Assembly (NCBI GenBank): GCA_023417635.1
Contig: JAEZFF010000111.1
Span: forward strand, 1 to 13,449
Direction: 5' to 3'
Origin: Bacillota bacterium
GTDB taxonomy: Bacteria; Bacillota; Clostridia; Oscillospirales; Acutalibacteraceae
DNA: 13,449 nucleotides
Shown: one piece after another, positions 1 through 6,324 of the stretch
Layout of the letters: each line of letters starts with the position of its first letter
Position numbering within the stretch: position 1 is the stretch's first letter
Program-made: the position numbers and the translations under genes
Notes under the pieces: model-generated
Seen by the model: only the letters and a program-made list of their open reading frames with translations
Told to the model about the DNA's origin: nothing
Database searches by the model: none

Positions 1-584
1 CTGTTCGCATGGAAGGCGAGAATTTTTTTGCTTGTGCGGTCGTACACGCCTTTAAACTCCTTGCCGGAGCCGATTGGCCAGTTCATCGGGCAGGTGTGTA
101 TGCCCAGAACGTTTTCAATTTCTTCCATCAGGTCGAACGGGTCGCGCGCGTCGCGGTCCATTTTATTAATGAACGTAAAAATAGGAATGTGCCGCAGCGT
201 GCAGACTTTAAACAGTTTGCGCGTTTGGCGCTCAACGCCTTTGGAAGCGTCCAGCACCATTACGGCAGAGTCCGCCGCCATTAGAGTGCGGTAAGTGTCC
301 TCTGAGAAATCCTGGTGGCCAGGGGTGTCGAGAATATTAATGCAGTAGCCGCCGTAGTTAAACTGCATGACCGACGAGGTGACAGAGATTCCTCTTTTTT
401 TCTCGATTTCCATCCAGTCCGAAACGGCATGGCGCTGTGCTTTTTTGCCTTTTACCGAGCCAGCAAGGGCAATCGCCCCGCCGTAAAGCAGCAGCTTTTC
501 TGTCAGAGTGGTTTTGCCGGCGTCTGGGTGTGAAATAATTGCAAATGTTCTTCTTTTTTCAATTTCTGTGCGTAAGTCGGCCAT
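1..584 (-). CDS. prfC: Peptide chain release factor 3, N-terminal part (cut by window edge)
   Basis: This is a translational GTPase that recycles RF1/RF2 from the ribosome after peptide release. The 194 visible residues hold the GTPase domain. The P-loop SHPDAGKTT is at residues 18-26. The RF3-type stretch SDWMEIEKKRGISVTSS is at about 55-71 and covers switch I. DTPGHQDF is at 86-93 and NKMD at 140-143. The SDWMEIEK/RGIS wording separates RF3 from EF-G, LepA and TypA. The start is the ATG at 582-584, preceded by GGGAGGAACT. The full protein should be about 525-530 residues, so roughly two thirds lies beyond base 1. The gene has its own promoter (643-671) and is shielded from the upstream operon by the terminator at 702-736. 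The family call is seen directly in the motifs; the recycling role is family knowledge. Confidence 0.95.
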   Translation of the reverse strand, partial: MADLRTEIEKRRTFAIISHPDAGKTTLTEKLLLYGGAIALAGSVKGKKAQRHAVSDWMEIEKKRGISVTSSVMQFNYGGYCINILDTPGHQDFSEDTYRTLMAADSAVMVLDASKGVERQTRKLFKVCTLRHIPIFTFINKMDRDARDPFDLMEEIENVLGIHTCPMNWPIGSGKEFKGVYDRTSKKILAFHAN

Positions 585-642
585 AGTTCCTCCCGCTTGT
601 TCTATATTAATATCGGTTTCCGAAAAAGACCATAATAAGATT

Positions 643-671
643 ATTGTAGAACTTTTCAGCGGGATATTCAA
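643..671 (-). promoter_or_regulatory. Sigma-A-type promoter of prfC
   Basis: On the minus strand TTGAAT (666-671) is followed by a 17-bp spacer and TACAAT (643-648). That is 4/6 and 5/6 matches to consensus with ideal spacing. Transcription would begin near 636, giving a leader of about 50 nt before the prfC ATG. The promoter sits just past the terminator of the neighbouring operon, as expected for an independent unit. Confidence 0.6.
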
Positions 672-701
672 CATTTTCTTTTCCCGCGGTGGAAAATGAA
701 C

Positions 702-736
702 AAAAAATCCGGCAGAAAGATTTTTCTTCCTGCCGG
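702..736 (-). terminator. Rho-independent terminator after the ECF/pncA operon
   Basis: The minus-strand RNA forms a 12-bp stem (736-725 with 720-709) around an AAAA loop, followed by ATTTTTTG. One pair is G-U when read on the minus strand but A-C on the plus strand, so the hairpin is built for minus-strand transcription. It lies 22 bases past the pncA stop codon. Confidence 0.9.
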
Positions 737-758
737 GGAAAGAATTCATTTAAATTGC

Positions 759-1286
759 TCAGCCGTTCAGAATCTGAATCTGCAGGCCGCTCATCACGTC
801 AAGTGCCTTCTGATTCATAGAGCTGTCGCCGCTTGCCGTGCAGGAAGCGTCCACAACAATTTTTGCTTCCGGCAGGGCGGCTTTTGCCAGAACCGCGTTT
901 GAGATAACGCAGATATTGGAAACAACGCCGCACAGCTCAACGAGGCCATAGCCGCTCTTTTTCAGGTATTCGGCGAGGGTCAGGGAACCGAAAGTGTTCT
1001 TTTCAAAGCACAGGTCGGTTTCGGTGCGCAGGGCATTGATTTTTCCGTAAAGCTCCCAGCCGGGTGTGCCGCGCAGACAGTGGGGAACGGGGAGGTTCTG
1101 CCCTTCCTGAGTTTCCATATAATCTTTTTCATGCGTGTCGTAAGTAAAGGCGACTTCGCCGCCCTGCCCGCGGTACTGGTCAATTTTCTCCGCGATGCGG
1201 TCTTCCAGGGCTACTGCGCCCGGGAAACCGAGGCTTCCGCTTACAAAGTCATTTTGGTAGTCGACAACAATAAGAATTTTTTTCAT
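759..1286 (-). CDS. pncA: Nicotinamidase-type cysteine hydrolase (isochorismatase fold)
   Basis: A 175-residue protein of the isochorismatase/nicotinamidase superfamily. The catalytic triad is visible: D9 in VDYQNDF, K96 in FEKNTFGS, and C126 in GVVSNICV. The metal-ligand pattern that separates nicotinamidases from isochorismatases is also present: D50 and H52 in YDTHEKD, and H69 in PVPHCLRGTPG. Nicotinamidase converts nicotinamide to nicotinate and ammonia, feeding the Preiss-Handler route to NAD in the cytoplasm. The length is typical of the short bacterial forms. The start is ATG at 1286 with GGAAAGGGGAAC upstream. It is the last gene of the operon, 32 bases after ecfA2 and just before a strong terminator, so it is probably co-expressed with the transporter. 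Other small amides cannot be excluded as substrates, but the complete metal site makes nicotinamidase the best reading. Confidence 0.8.
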   Translation of the reverse strand: MKKILIVVDYQNDFVSGSLGFPGAVALEDRIAEKIDQYRGQGGEVAFTYDTHEKDYMETQEGQNLPVPHCLRGTPGWELYGKINALRTETDLCFEKNTFGSLTLAEYLKKSGYGLVELCGVVSNICVISNAVLAKAALPEAKIVVDASCTASGDSSMNQKALDVMSGLQIQILNG

Positions 1287-1318
1287 AGGGAGTTCCCCTT
1301 TCCTGCGGCGGTTTCCAG

Positions 1319-2140
1319 TTATGTGTGGCGGGTTGGCGCCTGCTTTGCTTTCATAAAATCGACAAACTGCTCCACGGTAAGGAATGTCTGCTGAAAGCCA
1401 AGGCTGTTGCAGAGCTGCGTCACGTGCGGCGGCTCAAGGTATGCCTGCTTCAACTCTTCGCGGTGCGAAAAAACATCAGATGTTTTGCCATCCAGCAGAA
1501 TTCCGCCTTTTGCAAAAACAATGGTACGCTCAAAGCAGTCTGCCACAAAGTCCATGTCATGGATGATGGTGAGCACAAGTTTGCCCTCGGAGTTCAGCTT
1601 TCGGATGATGGATTTAATGGTTTCGCGGCCGTGGTAATCCTGTGCAATAGTCGGTTCGTCGAAAATAACAACGTCGGTGTCCATGGCAAGAATGGAGGCA
1701 ATGGCAACCATTTTACGGTCGGAAAGGCCCATGTCGTACGGGTTACTTTCCTCGCTGCCTGCAAGGCCGACGATTTCCAGTGCCTTTTTGGCCTGCACCA
1801 TGGCTTTTTTGTCGTCCATACCAATATTATGGGGGCCGAAAAGCAGTTCGTCAATTACGCGGCCCTTAAAAATCTGGTCGTTCGGGTTCTGGAACACAAG
1901 GCCGACTTTTCCGGCAATTTGGGCAACCGTTTTGCCGGCGATGTCTTCGCCATCCAGTTCAATTTTTCCCTTTGTGGGGCGCAGCAGGCCTTTCAGCAGT
2001 TTTACAAACGTGGTTTTGCCTGCGCCGTTTTGCCCTACGATAGCGGTTGTGCAGCCGCCGAGTTCCAGGTTGAGGCCCTTCAGAATCGGCTCATTTTCCG
2101 TATAGCTGAAGTGCAGATCGGTAATTTTAAACTTGCTCAT
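1319..2140 (-). CDS. ecfA2: ECF transporter ATPase EcfA2, with altered signature motif
   Basis: ATP-binding subunit of an energy-coupling factor importer, 273 residues from the ATG at 2140 (GGAGGAAACC just before it). An in-frame start 48 bases upstream would add 16 unconserved residues and was not chosen. The Walker A motif GQNGAGKT is at 36-43, the Q-loop FQNPNDQ at 83-89, Walker B VVIFDEPT at 157-164 and the switch histidine at H194. The signature motif is LSDRK (139-143) instead of LSGGQ, and the D-loop reads TIAQD instead of the usual SxLD. The ATPase heterodimer probably has one normal and one altered ATP site. The start overlaps the end of ecfA1 by 14 bases, implying coupled translation. 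The A2 label is by position and divergence. Confidence 0.87.
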   Translation of the reverse strand: MSKFKITDLHFSYTENEPILKGLNLELGGCTTAIVGQNGAGKTTFVKLLKGLLRPTKGKIELDGEDIAGKTVAQIAGKVGLVFQNPNDQIFKGRVIDELLFGPHNIGMDDKKAMVQAKKALEIVGLAGSEESNPYDMGLSDRKMVAIASILAMDTDVVIFDEPTIAQDYHGRETIKSIIRKLNSEGKLVLTIIHDMDFVADCFERTIVFAKGGILLDGKTSDVFSHREELKQAYLEPPHVTQLCNSLGFQQTFLTVEQFVDFMKAKQAPTRHT

Positions 2141-2999
2141 GGTTTCCTCCTTCCCGGAACTTGTCAAGTGCGCCTTCCGCTTCCTCAAGTGTTACCGGGT
2201 AGCAGCCGGTCTTTGGGTTACAAATGCCGAGGCTGCGGCAAATGCGGGTAAATTCCGGCGCATTCACGCCGTAGCTGCTGAGGTCGTCGCGTGAAAAGAT
2301 TTTCTGCGGTGTGTCAAAGTCGATCATTTTCCCTTTGCTCAGCAGCATCACGCGGTCGCTGTACGCCGCTATTTTTTCCATCTTGTGTTCTACCATAATG
2401 ATAGAAATCCCCTCGTGGCTCAGACTCTGAACGGCACGGAAGACTTCTTCACTGCCCTGTGGGTCAAGCTGAGAAGTCGGCTCGTCCAGAATAATCACTT
2501 CCGGCTTCATGGCAATAATGCCGGCAATGGCCATGCGCTGCATCTGCCCGCCGGAAAGGCCAAACGGGTTGTGGCTGCGGTAAGGGTAAATATCCAGCAG
2601 CTTCAGCGCTGCGTCAATGCGCTGAATCATTTCTTCGCGCGGAACACCCAGGTTCTCAAGGCCAAAGGCAATTTCTTCGTACACGGTCAGTTTTGAGCCT
2701 GTAACCTGGTTAAACGGGTTCTGGAACACGATGCCGACTTTGCGGCAGATGTCGTTTACGTTGTTCTCACTGATGGCAGTGCCATCAATCAGCACTTTAC
2801 CGCCGTAGGCACCTTTGTAAAAGTTTGGAATAATTCCTACCAGTGCCTGGCACAGCGAACTTTTTCCGGCGCCGTTTTCTCCAATGATACCTATAAATTC
2901 GCCGGGCTTGATATGGAACGAAATATCGTTGAGCGCCAGTTCTTTTGTCAGCGGATAGCGGTACTTCAAATGTTCTACGGTTATTTCAGCCACATCCAT
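2127..2999 (-). CDS. ecfA1: ECF transporter ATPase EcfA1
   Basis: ATP-binding subunit (290 residues) of the ECF importer. Walker A GENGAGKSS is at 40-48, the Q-loop FQNPFNQ at about 92-98, the canonical signature LSGGQMQR at 148-155, Walker B VIILDEPT with the catalytic E173, D-loop SQLDPQG at about 176-182, and the switch histidine H205 in VEHKME. It hydrolyses ATP together with EcfA2 to power substrate import through EcfT and the S component at the membrane. A C-terminal extension of about 60 residues follows the ATPase core, as is usual in this family. The ATG at 2999 overlaps the end of ecfT by 19 bases, so the T-A1-A2 genes are tightly coupled. All key ATPase residues are present, unlike in EcfA2. 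Confidence 0.93.
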   Translation of the reverse strand: MDVAEITVEHLKYRYPLTKELALNDISFHIKPGEFIGIIGENGAGKSSLCQALVGIIPNFYKGAYGGKVLIDGTAISENNVNDICRKVGIVFQNPFNQVTGSKLTVYEEIAFGLENLGVPREEMIQRIDAALKLLDIYPYRSHNPFGLSGGQMQRMAIAGIIAMKPEVIILDEPTSQLDPQGSEEVFRAVQSLSHEGISIIMVEHKMEKIAAYSDRVMLLSKGKMIDFDTPQKIFSRDDLSSYGVNAPEFTRICRSLGICNPKTGCYPVTLEEAEGALDKFREGGNHEQV

Positions 3000-3757
3000 A
3001 CCCTCCCTGCAATCGACAGTACCAGTACCGCAATCAGTATGATTTTAAAGTTGCGGTCTGCAGCCGTTTTTTTAATATCGGAAAGAAATGATTTTTTCTG
3101 CTTAGAGTTAAACCCGCGCACCTCCAGGGCGATTGCCCTTTCACGCGTGGAAATAAGGGAGTTCATAACAACCGGCGAAATCAGAGGGAAAAATGCTTTC
3201 ATACGCGTTGTAAGTTTTCCTTCTGTTTCCATTCCGCGCGAACGCTGCGCGTCGGTTATGGTTTCCATTGTTTCCGTCATCTGCGGAATAATCTGGAAAA
3301 CCGAACTTAAAACGTACCCAATTTTCGGGGAAAGCCCCATCCTCACAAATGCTTCTACCATGTCGGAAGGCTTTGTTGTAAGCACCAGTATCGAGAAGCT
3401 TAGCAGAATGTTAAAAACGTTCAGCACAATTCCCCATGCGAACAGCAGGCCTTCTTTGTAAAAGACGGCCGAACCGATGTGAAACACTGGGGTAACGTTG
3501 CCGGGGCGGAAAATGCCCTGTATAATGACCACCGTTATTAATATAAGGCCGGAAAAGGCTAGTATGGGGAAGGTTTTACGCACAACTTTTCCGATGCAGA
3601 GAGAAACAATGCTGGCAAGGACGAATGCGACGGCCAGAGTTTGGCTCTGCAGAATCAGCGGAGAAACGATGGCCACCAGAATATAGAGGATTTTGCTCAG
3701 TGGGTCCAGATTATGAATGGGCGTTTTCCTCTCCTGGTACAGGCTGATGCTTTTCAA
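2981..3757 (-). CDS. ecfT: ECF transporter membrane coupling protein EcfT
   Basis: A 258-residue integral membrane protein that links the ATPases to the substrate-binding S component. Hydrophobic segments are seen at about 22-36, 40-56, 63-82, 103-127 and 236-255. Two coupling-helix motifs typical of EcfT are present: AQRSRG at 170-175 and ALEVRGF at 210-216. The arginines in these helices dock into the grooves of the ATPases. The start is TTG at 3755-3757, with AGAAGG upstream. A stop codon lies two codons further back and no ATG or GTG fits the family N-terminus, so TTG is well supported. It follows the S-component gene after a 130-base gap that contains a terminator and a repeat array, and it overlaps ecfA1. 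Confidence 0.92.
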   Translation of the reverse strand: MKSISLYQERKTPIHNLDPLSKILYILVAIVSPLILQSQTLAVAFVLASIVSLCIGKVVRKTFPILAFSGLILITVVIIQGIFRPGNVTPVFHIGSAVFYKEGLLFAWGIVLNVFNILLSFSILVLTTKPSDMVEAFVRMGLSPKIGYVLSSVFQIIPQMTETMETITDAQRSRGMETEGKLTTRMKAFFPLISPVVMNSLISTRERAIALEVRGFNSKQKKSFLSDIKKTAADRNFKIILIAVLVLSIAGRVWMWLK

Positions 3758-3798
3758 GGGAGTTTACCTTCTTTCTTCTGGTGCTGAAATTGAAATTT

Positions 3799-3833
3799 GC
3801 ACAAAGTGTCACAAGTCTTCACATTTTTTCACA
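3799..3833 (-). repeat. Four (T/G)CACA motifs at exact 10-bp spacing upstream of ecfT
   Basis: On the plus strand GCACA starts at 3799 and TCACA starts at 3809, 3819 and 3829. Read on the minus, coding strand this is TGTGA-N5 three times and then TGTGC. A 10-bp period puts every copy on the same face of the helix, which is a common layout for cooperative binding by a regulator. The block sits between the terminator after the S-component gene and the TTG start of ecfT. I do not see a convincing -35/-10 pair beside it. Confidence 0.5.
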
Positions 3834-3841
3834 CATAAAAC

Positions 3842-3875
3842 TAAAAAAGTATGGGGGCAGCGCACCCGCCCCCAT
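3842..3875 (-). terminator. Rho-independent terminator between the S-component gene and ecfT
   Basis: The minus-strand RNA forms an 8-bp GC-rich stem, ATGGGGGC with GCCCCCAT (3875-3868 with 3858-3851), around a 9-nt loop, followed by ACTTTTTT. It starts 13 bases after the S-component stop codon. Being inside an otherwise continuous operon, it probably lowers read-through into ecfT-ecfA1-ecfA2-pncA, giving more S component than ATPase module, or it marks the end of a separate transcript. Confidence 0.85.
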
Positions 3876-3887
3876 GGAAAGGCAAAA

Positions 3888-4490
3888 TTAGTCGAGGTGC
3901 TCGATTTCCTGGTCGTTGCGGTACAGAAGGGTCAGCTTTTTCGGCAGAGCCTTGAAGATACCAAAAGCAATCAGTGTCACGGCAATTTTGTCTGGAATAT
4001 CGACGATGAACTCGTCCAGTGCGGAAGAGATCCAAACTGGGAAGTGGTGTGCAATGCAGACGGTGTAAAGTGCATCGCCCCAGAGGTTGCCTGTTTGGCC
4101 GCCGTACAGCGCCAAGTTGATTGGCGTGGAAACGGCTGTGGAAACCACAGCGATGATAAGGCCCGTAAGCAGTGTTTTCAGGAAAGTGTCCATCTTGCCT
4201 TTATAGGCGAGAATACCGGCAACAATACCGATGACCGTACTGGAAATAGCGTAAATAAAGGAAACCGGGTCCAGTGTAAAGCCGTAGATAATGTTGTTGA
4301 TAGCGCCGCAGAGAGCACCGACGATTGGGCCTGCAAGGGTTGCGCCGAGAATGGTTCCGATGGAATCCAACCACAAAGGAAGTTTCAGCGCGCCGGCAAA
4401 AAGCTTACCAATGTAGTTGATACCGACTGCCGCAGGAATTAGAACAAGGGACGCGGTGTTCAGCTTGAAAGACCACATACTTTTTTTCAT
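3888..4490 (-). CDS. ECF transporter S component (substrate-binding membrane protein)
   Basis: A 200-residue membrane protein with about six hydrophobic helices, at about 12-32, 40-58, 60-70, 75-97, 104-126 and 166-184. It has the small-residue-rich LDSIGTILGATLAGPIVGA stretch (41-59) seen in one group of ECF S components. The first helix carries alanine and glycine residues (A13, A20, A21, G23) of the kind S components use to dock on EcfT. S components bind the substrate and set specificity. Here the adjacent T, A1 and A2 genes make a dedicated (group I) ECF system. I do not recognise it as RibU, ThiT, BioY, NiaX, FolT or QueT. The neighbours point to a nucleoside, possibly nicotinamide riboside, but the sequence alone does not show this. 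The ATG at 4490 has only a distant AGGAAAGAG ribosome site. Confidence 0.8.
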   Translation of the reverse strand: MKKSMWSFKLNTASLVLIPAAVGINYIGKLFAGALKLPLWLDSIGTILGATLAGPIVGALCGAINNIIYGFTLDPVSFIYAISSTVIGIVAGILAYKGKMDTFLKTLLTGLIIAVVSTAVSTPINLALYGGQTGNLWGDALYTVCIAHHFPVWISSALDEFIVDIPDKIAVTLIAFGIFKALPKKLTLLYRNDQEIEHLD

Positions 4491-4526
4491 GTTCTACCAC
4501 TCTTTCCTATTGTTGAATATTATTTT

Positions 4527-4538
4527 CAGCAATTGCTG
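4527..4538. repeat. 12-bp perfect palindrome between the phosphorylase and S-component genes
   Basis: CAGCAATTGCTG equals its own reverse complement. It lies in the 59-base gap between the nucleoside phosphorylase stop and the S-component start. It could be an operator or a small mRNA hairpin; no T-run follows it on either strand, so it is not a terminator. Confidence 0.4.
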
Positions 4539-4549
4539 CCGGGAAGTGG

Positions 4550-5299
4550 TTAGGCACGCTTTGCCAGCTTTACAATCGCCTCAAGTGCGGTAAGGATTTC
4601 ATGCTTTTCGCCAAGAAAAGTGGCACTTTCGCCATCTACATAGCTGTTGATGCCATCTTCCAGGCCGCCGTCGCTTTCTACGACGGTGTTCAGAATCGAC
4701 GCGGTTTTCACGCCGCGCAGGCCGCCAATGACAAACAAAGCCGCTGTTTCCATGTCGGCGCCAAGGATGCCCTGGGAAGCCCAGTAACTGTCGATCTGTT
4801 CCTCACGGTCGGTGTAGAAACTGTCGTGGCTGCGGCCAAGGCCCACGTGGTAGCTGAATTTCTGCTCGTGTGCAGCTTCTGCCGTGCAGGCGAGGAATAC
4901 CGGGTCTGGAACTGCCGGGTAAATTGGCTCAATGTATGTTTTGGAAGCGCCTTCATCGCGCACAGCGCCATTAATAAGAATCAGGTCGCCTAAGCGGATA
5001 TTGCTTTGCAGGGCACCGCAGCTTCCAATTCGAATCATGGCTTTTACGCCGATGTTGTGAAGCTCTTCCACGGCTATGCCGACGGAAGCACCGCCCATGC
5101 CAGTGGAGATTGCCATAACAGGAACACCTTTGTAGGTTCCCCGTACACTTTTGTACTCGCGGTTAAAGGTGATGTCGACCGGGTCTTGCAGGAAAGTCTT
5201 AATACGGTCAACCCGTGCTGGGTCGCCCGGCATGATTGCGTAAGGTGCTGCATCTTTTTTACTACAGCGAATATGTGGCTGCAGGTTCGTTTCTTCCAT
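4550..5299 (-). CDS. udp: Nucleoside phosphorylase, uridine phosphorylase-like (NP-I family)
   Basis: A 249-residue hexameric-type nucleoside phosphorylase, which splits a nucleoside with phosphate into base plus ribose-1-phosphate. The phosphate loop MPGDPARV is at 23-30, R47 in NREY, the STGMGG motif at 65-70, R90 in RIGSCGAL, and the ribose-binding GADMETAA at 180-187. EGASKTYIEPIYPAV (116-130) resembles uridine phosphorylase. However, the loop between DSFYTD and GADMET is short, as in DeoD-type purine nucleoside phosphorylase. The insert that carries the uracil-recognising Gln and Arg of E. coli Udp is missing, so base specificity is open. Translation looks coupled: its ATG shares one base with the stop codon of the Crp/Fnr gene (TAATG), with AGGAG upstream. 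The S-component gene follows 59 bases later. Confidence 0.87.
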   Translation of the reverse strand: MEETNLQPHIRCSKKDAAPYAIMPGDPARVDRIKTFLQDPVDITFNREYKSVRGTYKGVPVMAISTGMGGASVGIAVEELHNIGVKAMIRIGSCGALQSNIRLGDLILINGAVRDEGASKTYIEPIYPAVPDPVFLACTAEAAHEQKFSYHVGLGRSHDSFYTDREEQIDSYWASQGILGADMETAALFVIGGLRGVKTASILNTVVESDGGLEDGINSYVDGESATFLGEKHEILTALEAIVKLAKRA

Positions 5300-6021
5300 T
5301 ATTCTGAGTGCTCCTTTTCTGACCGGCGGGATTTACACGCTTCCGCCTCTTTCCGCAGAAGCTGCTGATCCTTAATCATGATGAAGCCTTTTTGGCAGTC
5401 CAGGATTCCCTTTTCATGCAGTTCGCGGATGACCCGGTTCACGCTGCGGCTTGTTACGGCAAGGTAGCTGCTTAAAGCCTCTTTATTAATGCGGAGCCGA
5501 AAGGTCTTGTCCATATAATCGCGCTGCCCGATGCAGCTGATTAGAAAACTGCACAGCCGGTACTTCAGGCTGTAAAATGTGTCCGATGCTGCTTTCACTG
5601 AAAGAGTGTAAAACTTGGAACAGATGTTCCGCAGCAGAACGCTTGAAATATTGTGGTCATATTCCATCCACCGGAGAAAATCCGGTCTGGAAATACGCAG
5701 CACACAAACGTCCGTCAGCGCAACGGCGCTGCAGCAGTAAGCCAGCCGCTCAAAAATTTCCAGCTCGCCAAGGTAGTTGCCCGTTTTGTAGATTGCGTGG
5801 GAATACTGGCGCCCGTCTTCCGACGTAGTCATTACATCAATCAGGCCGCTTTGGATGAGGTAGAAATTTTCACACAGGTCGCCCTGCCGGATGATCTTTT
5901 GCTTCTGCCTGAAATTTATCACCTTCCAGCATTTCAGTATGCCGTAAGGGCAGCCTTTCAGGTATTCGTAAAGATCTGCGTTGCTGTCAATCAGTGAAAT
6001 CAGCTGGGTAATGTTATCCAT
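5299..6021 (-). CDS. Crp/Fnr-family transcriptional regulator
   Basis: A 240-residue regulator with an N-terminal cyclic-nucleotide-type beta-roll (about 25-115; IIRQGDLCENFYLIQSG is at 43-59 and GNYLGELEIFER at 81-92), a long dimer helix, and a C-terminal winged helix (about 177-216) with recognition helix TSRSVNRVIREL (190-201). In E. coli CRP an Arg-Ser pair contacts the cAMP phosphate; here the matching positions read Cys-Ser (C98-S99... within AYCCSAVA), so cAMP binding is doubtful. The recognition helix lacks both the CRP RExxxR and FNR ExxSR patterns. It is rich in cysteine but has no FNR-like N-terminal cluster. It is the first gene of the operon and is coupled to the phosphorylase by TAATG, so it probably controls this uptake system, perhaps sensing a pathway metabolite. 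Confidence 0.88.
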   Translation of the reverse strand: MDNITQLISLIDSNADLYEYLKGCPYGILKCWKVINFRQKQKIIRQGDLCENFYLIQSGLIDVMTTSEDGRQYSHAIYKTGNYLGELEIFERLAYCCSAVALTDVCVLRISRPDFLRWMEYDHNISSVLLRNICSKFYTLSVKAASDTFYSLKYRLCSFLISCIGQRDYMDKTFRLRINKEALSSYLAVTSRSVNRVIRELHEKGILDCQKGFIMIKDQQLLRKEAEACKSRRSEKEHSE

Positions 6022-6061
6022 GGCTTCCCCTTTATCTTACTCTATTTGCTCAAAAACAATA

Positions 6062-6138
6062 AGGACACAGGACCGAAAAAATAGACTTTATTCTGTTAAT
6101 TCCAGCAAAAAAAATCACAAAAATGGGAACCGTGTCCT
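6062..6138. repeat. Inverted repeat AGGACAC / GTGTCCT in the leader of the Crp/Fnr gene
   Basis: AGGACAC at 6062-6068 and GTGTCCT at 6132-6138 are perfect inverted arms 63 bases apart, in the region where the operon promoter should be. They could be two half-sites for a looping or dimeric regulator such as the adjacent Crp-type protein, or an RNA stem. A single TCACA is at 6115-6119. Function is unproven. Confidence 0.3.
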
Positions 6139-6173
6139 CAGAACCGGGACAAATAGAATAATTAATGCATTGG

Positions 6174-6202
6174 TTTAAAAAATTAACTGTGTAAGTTGCC
6201 AA
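6174..6202 (-). promoter_or_regulatory. Possible promoter of the Crp/ECF operon
   Basis: On the minus strand TTGGCA (6197-6202) is followed by 17 bp and TTTAAA (6174-6179), 5/6 and 4/6 matches to sigma-A consensus. The transcript would start near 6167 and carry a leader of about 145 nt that includes the AGGACAC/GTGTCCT repeat. The -10 is imperfect and other AT-rich candidates lie nearer the gene. Confidence 0.3.
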
Positions 6203-6324
6203 AGGGCCGAACTTGGTGCTTTTTCGGCATGTTTGAAACCTTTCCACCAGTTTAATGCAGATATTGAGTATTTGCAAGGGGGGACGGCAACAGAAATTTA
6301 TGCAGATGCAGAAAAATCCATCTT

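Noticed and set aside
2141..2188. A 16-residue N-terminal extension of EcfA2
   Set aside because: It has no conserved residues, lies within the ecfA1 coding region, and the ATG at 2140 has GGAGG at ideal spacing.
1325..2251. A 308-codon open frame on the plus strand
   Set aside because: It is antisense to ecfA2, whose ATPase motifs are clear; the open frame is a codon-usage shadow.
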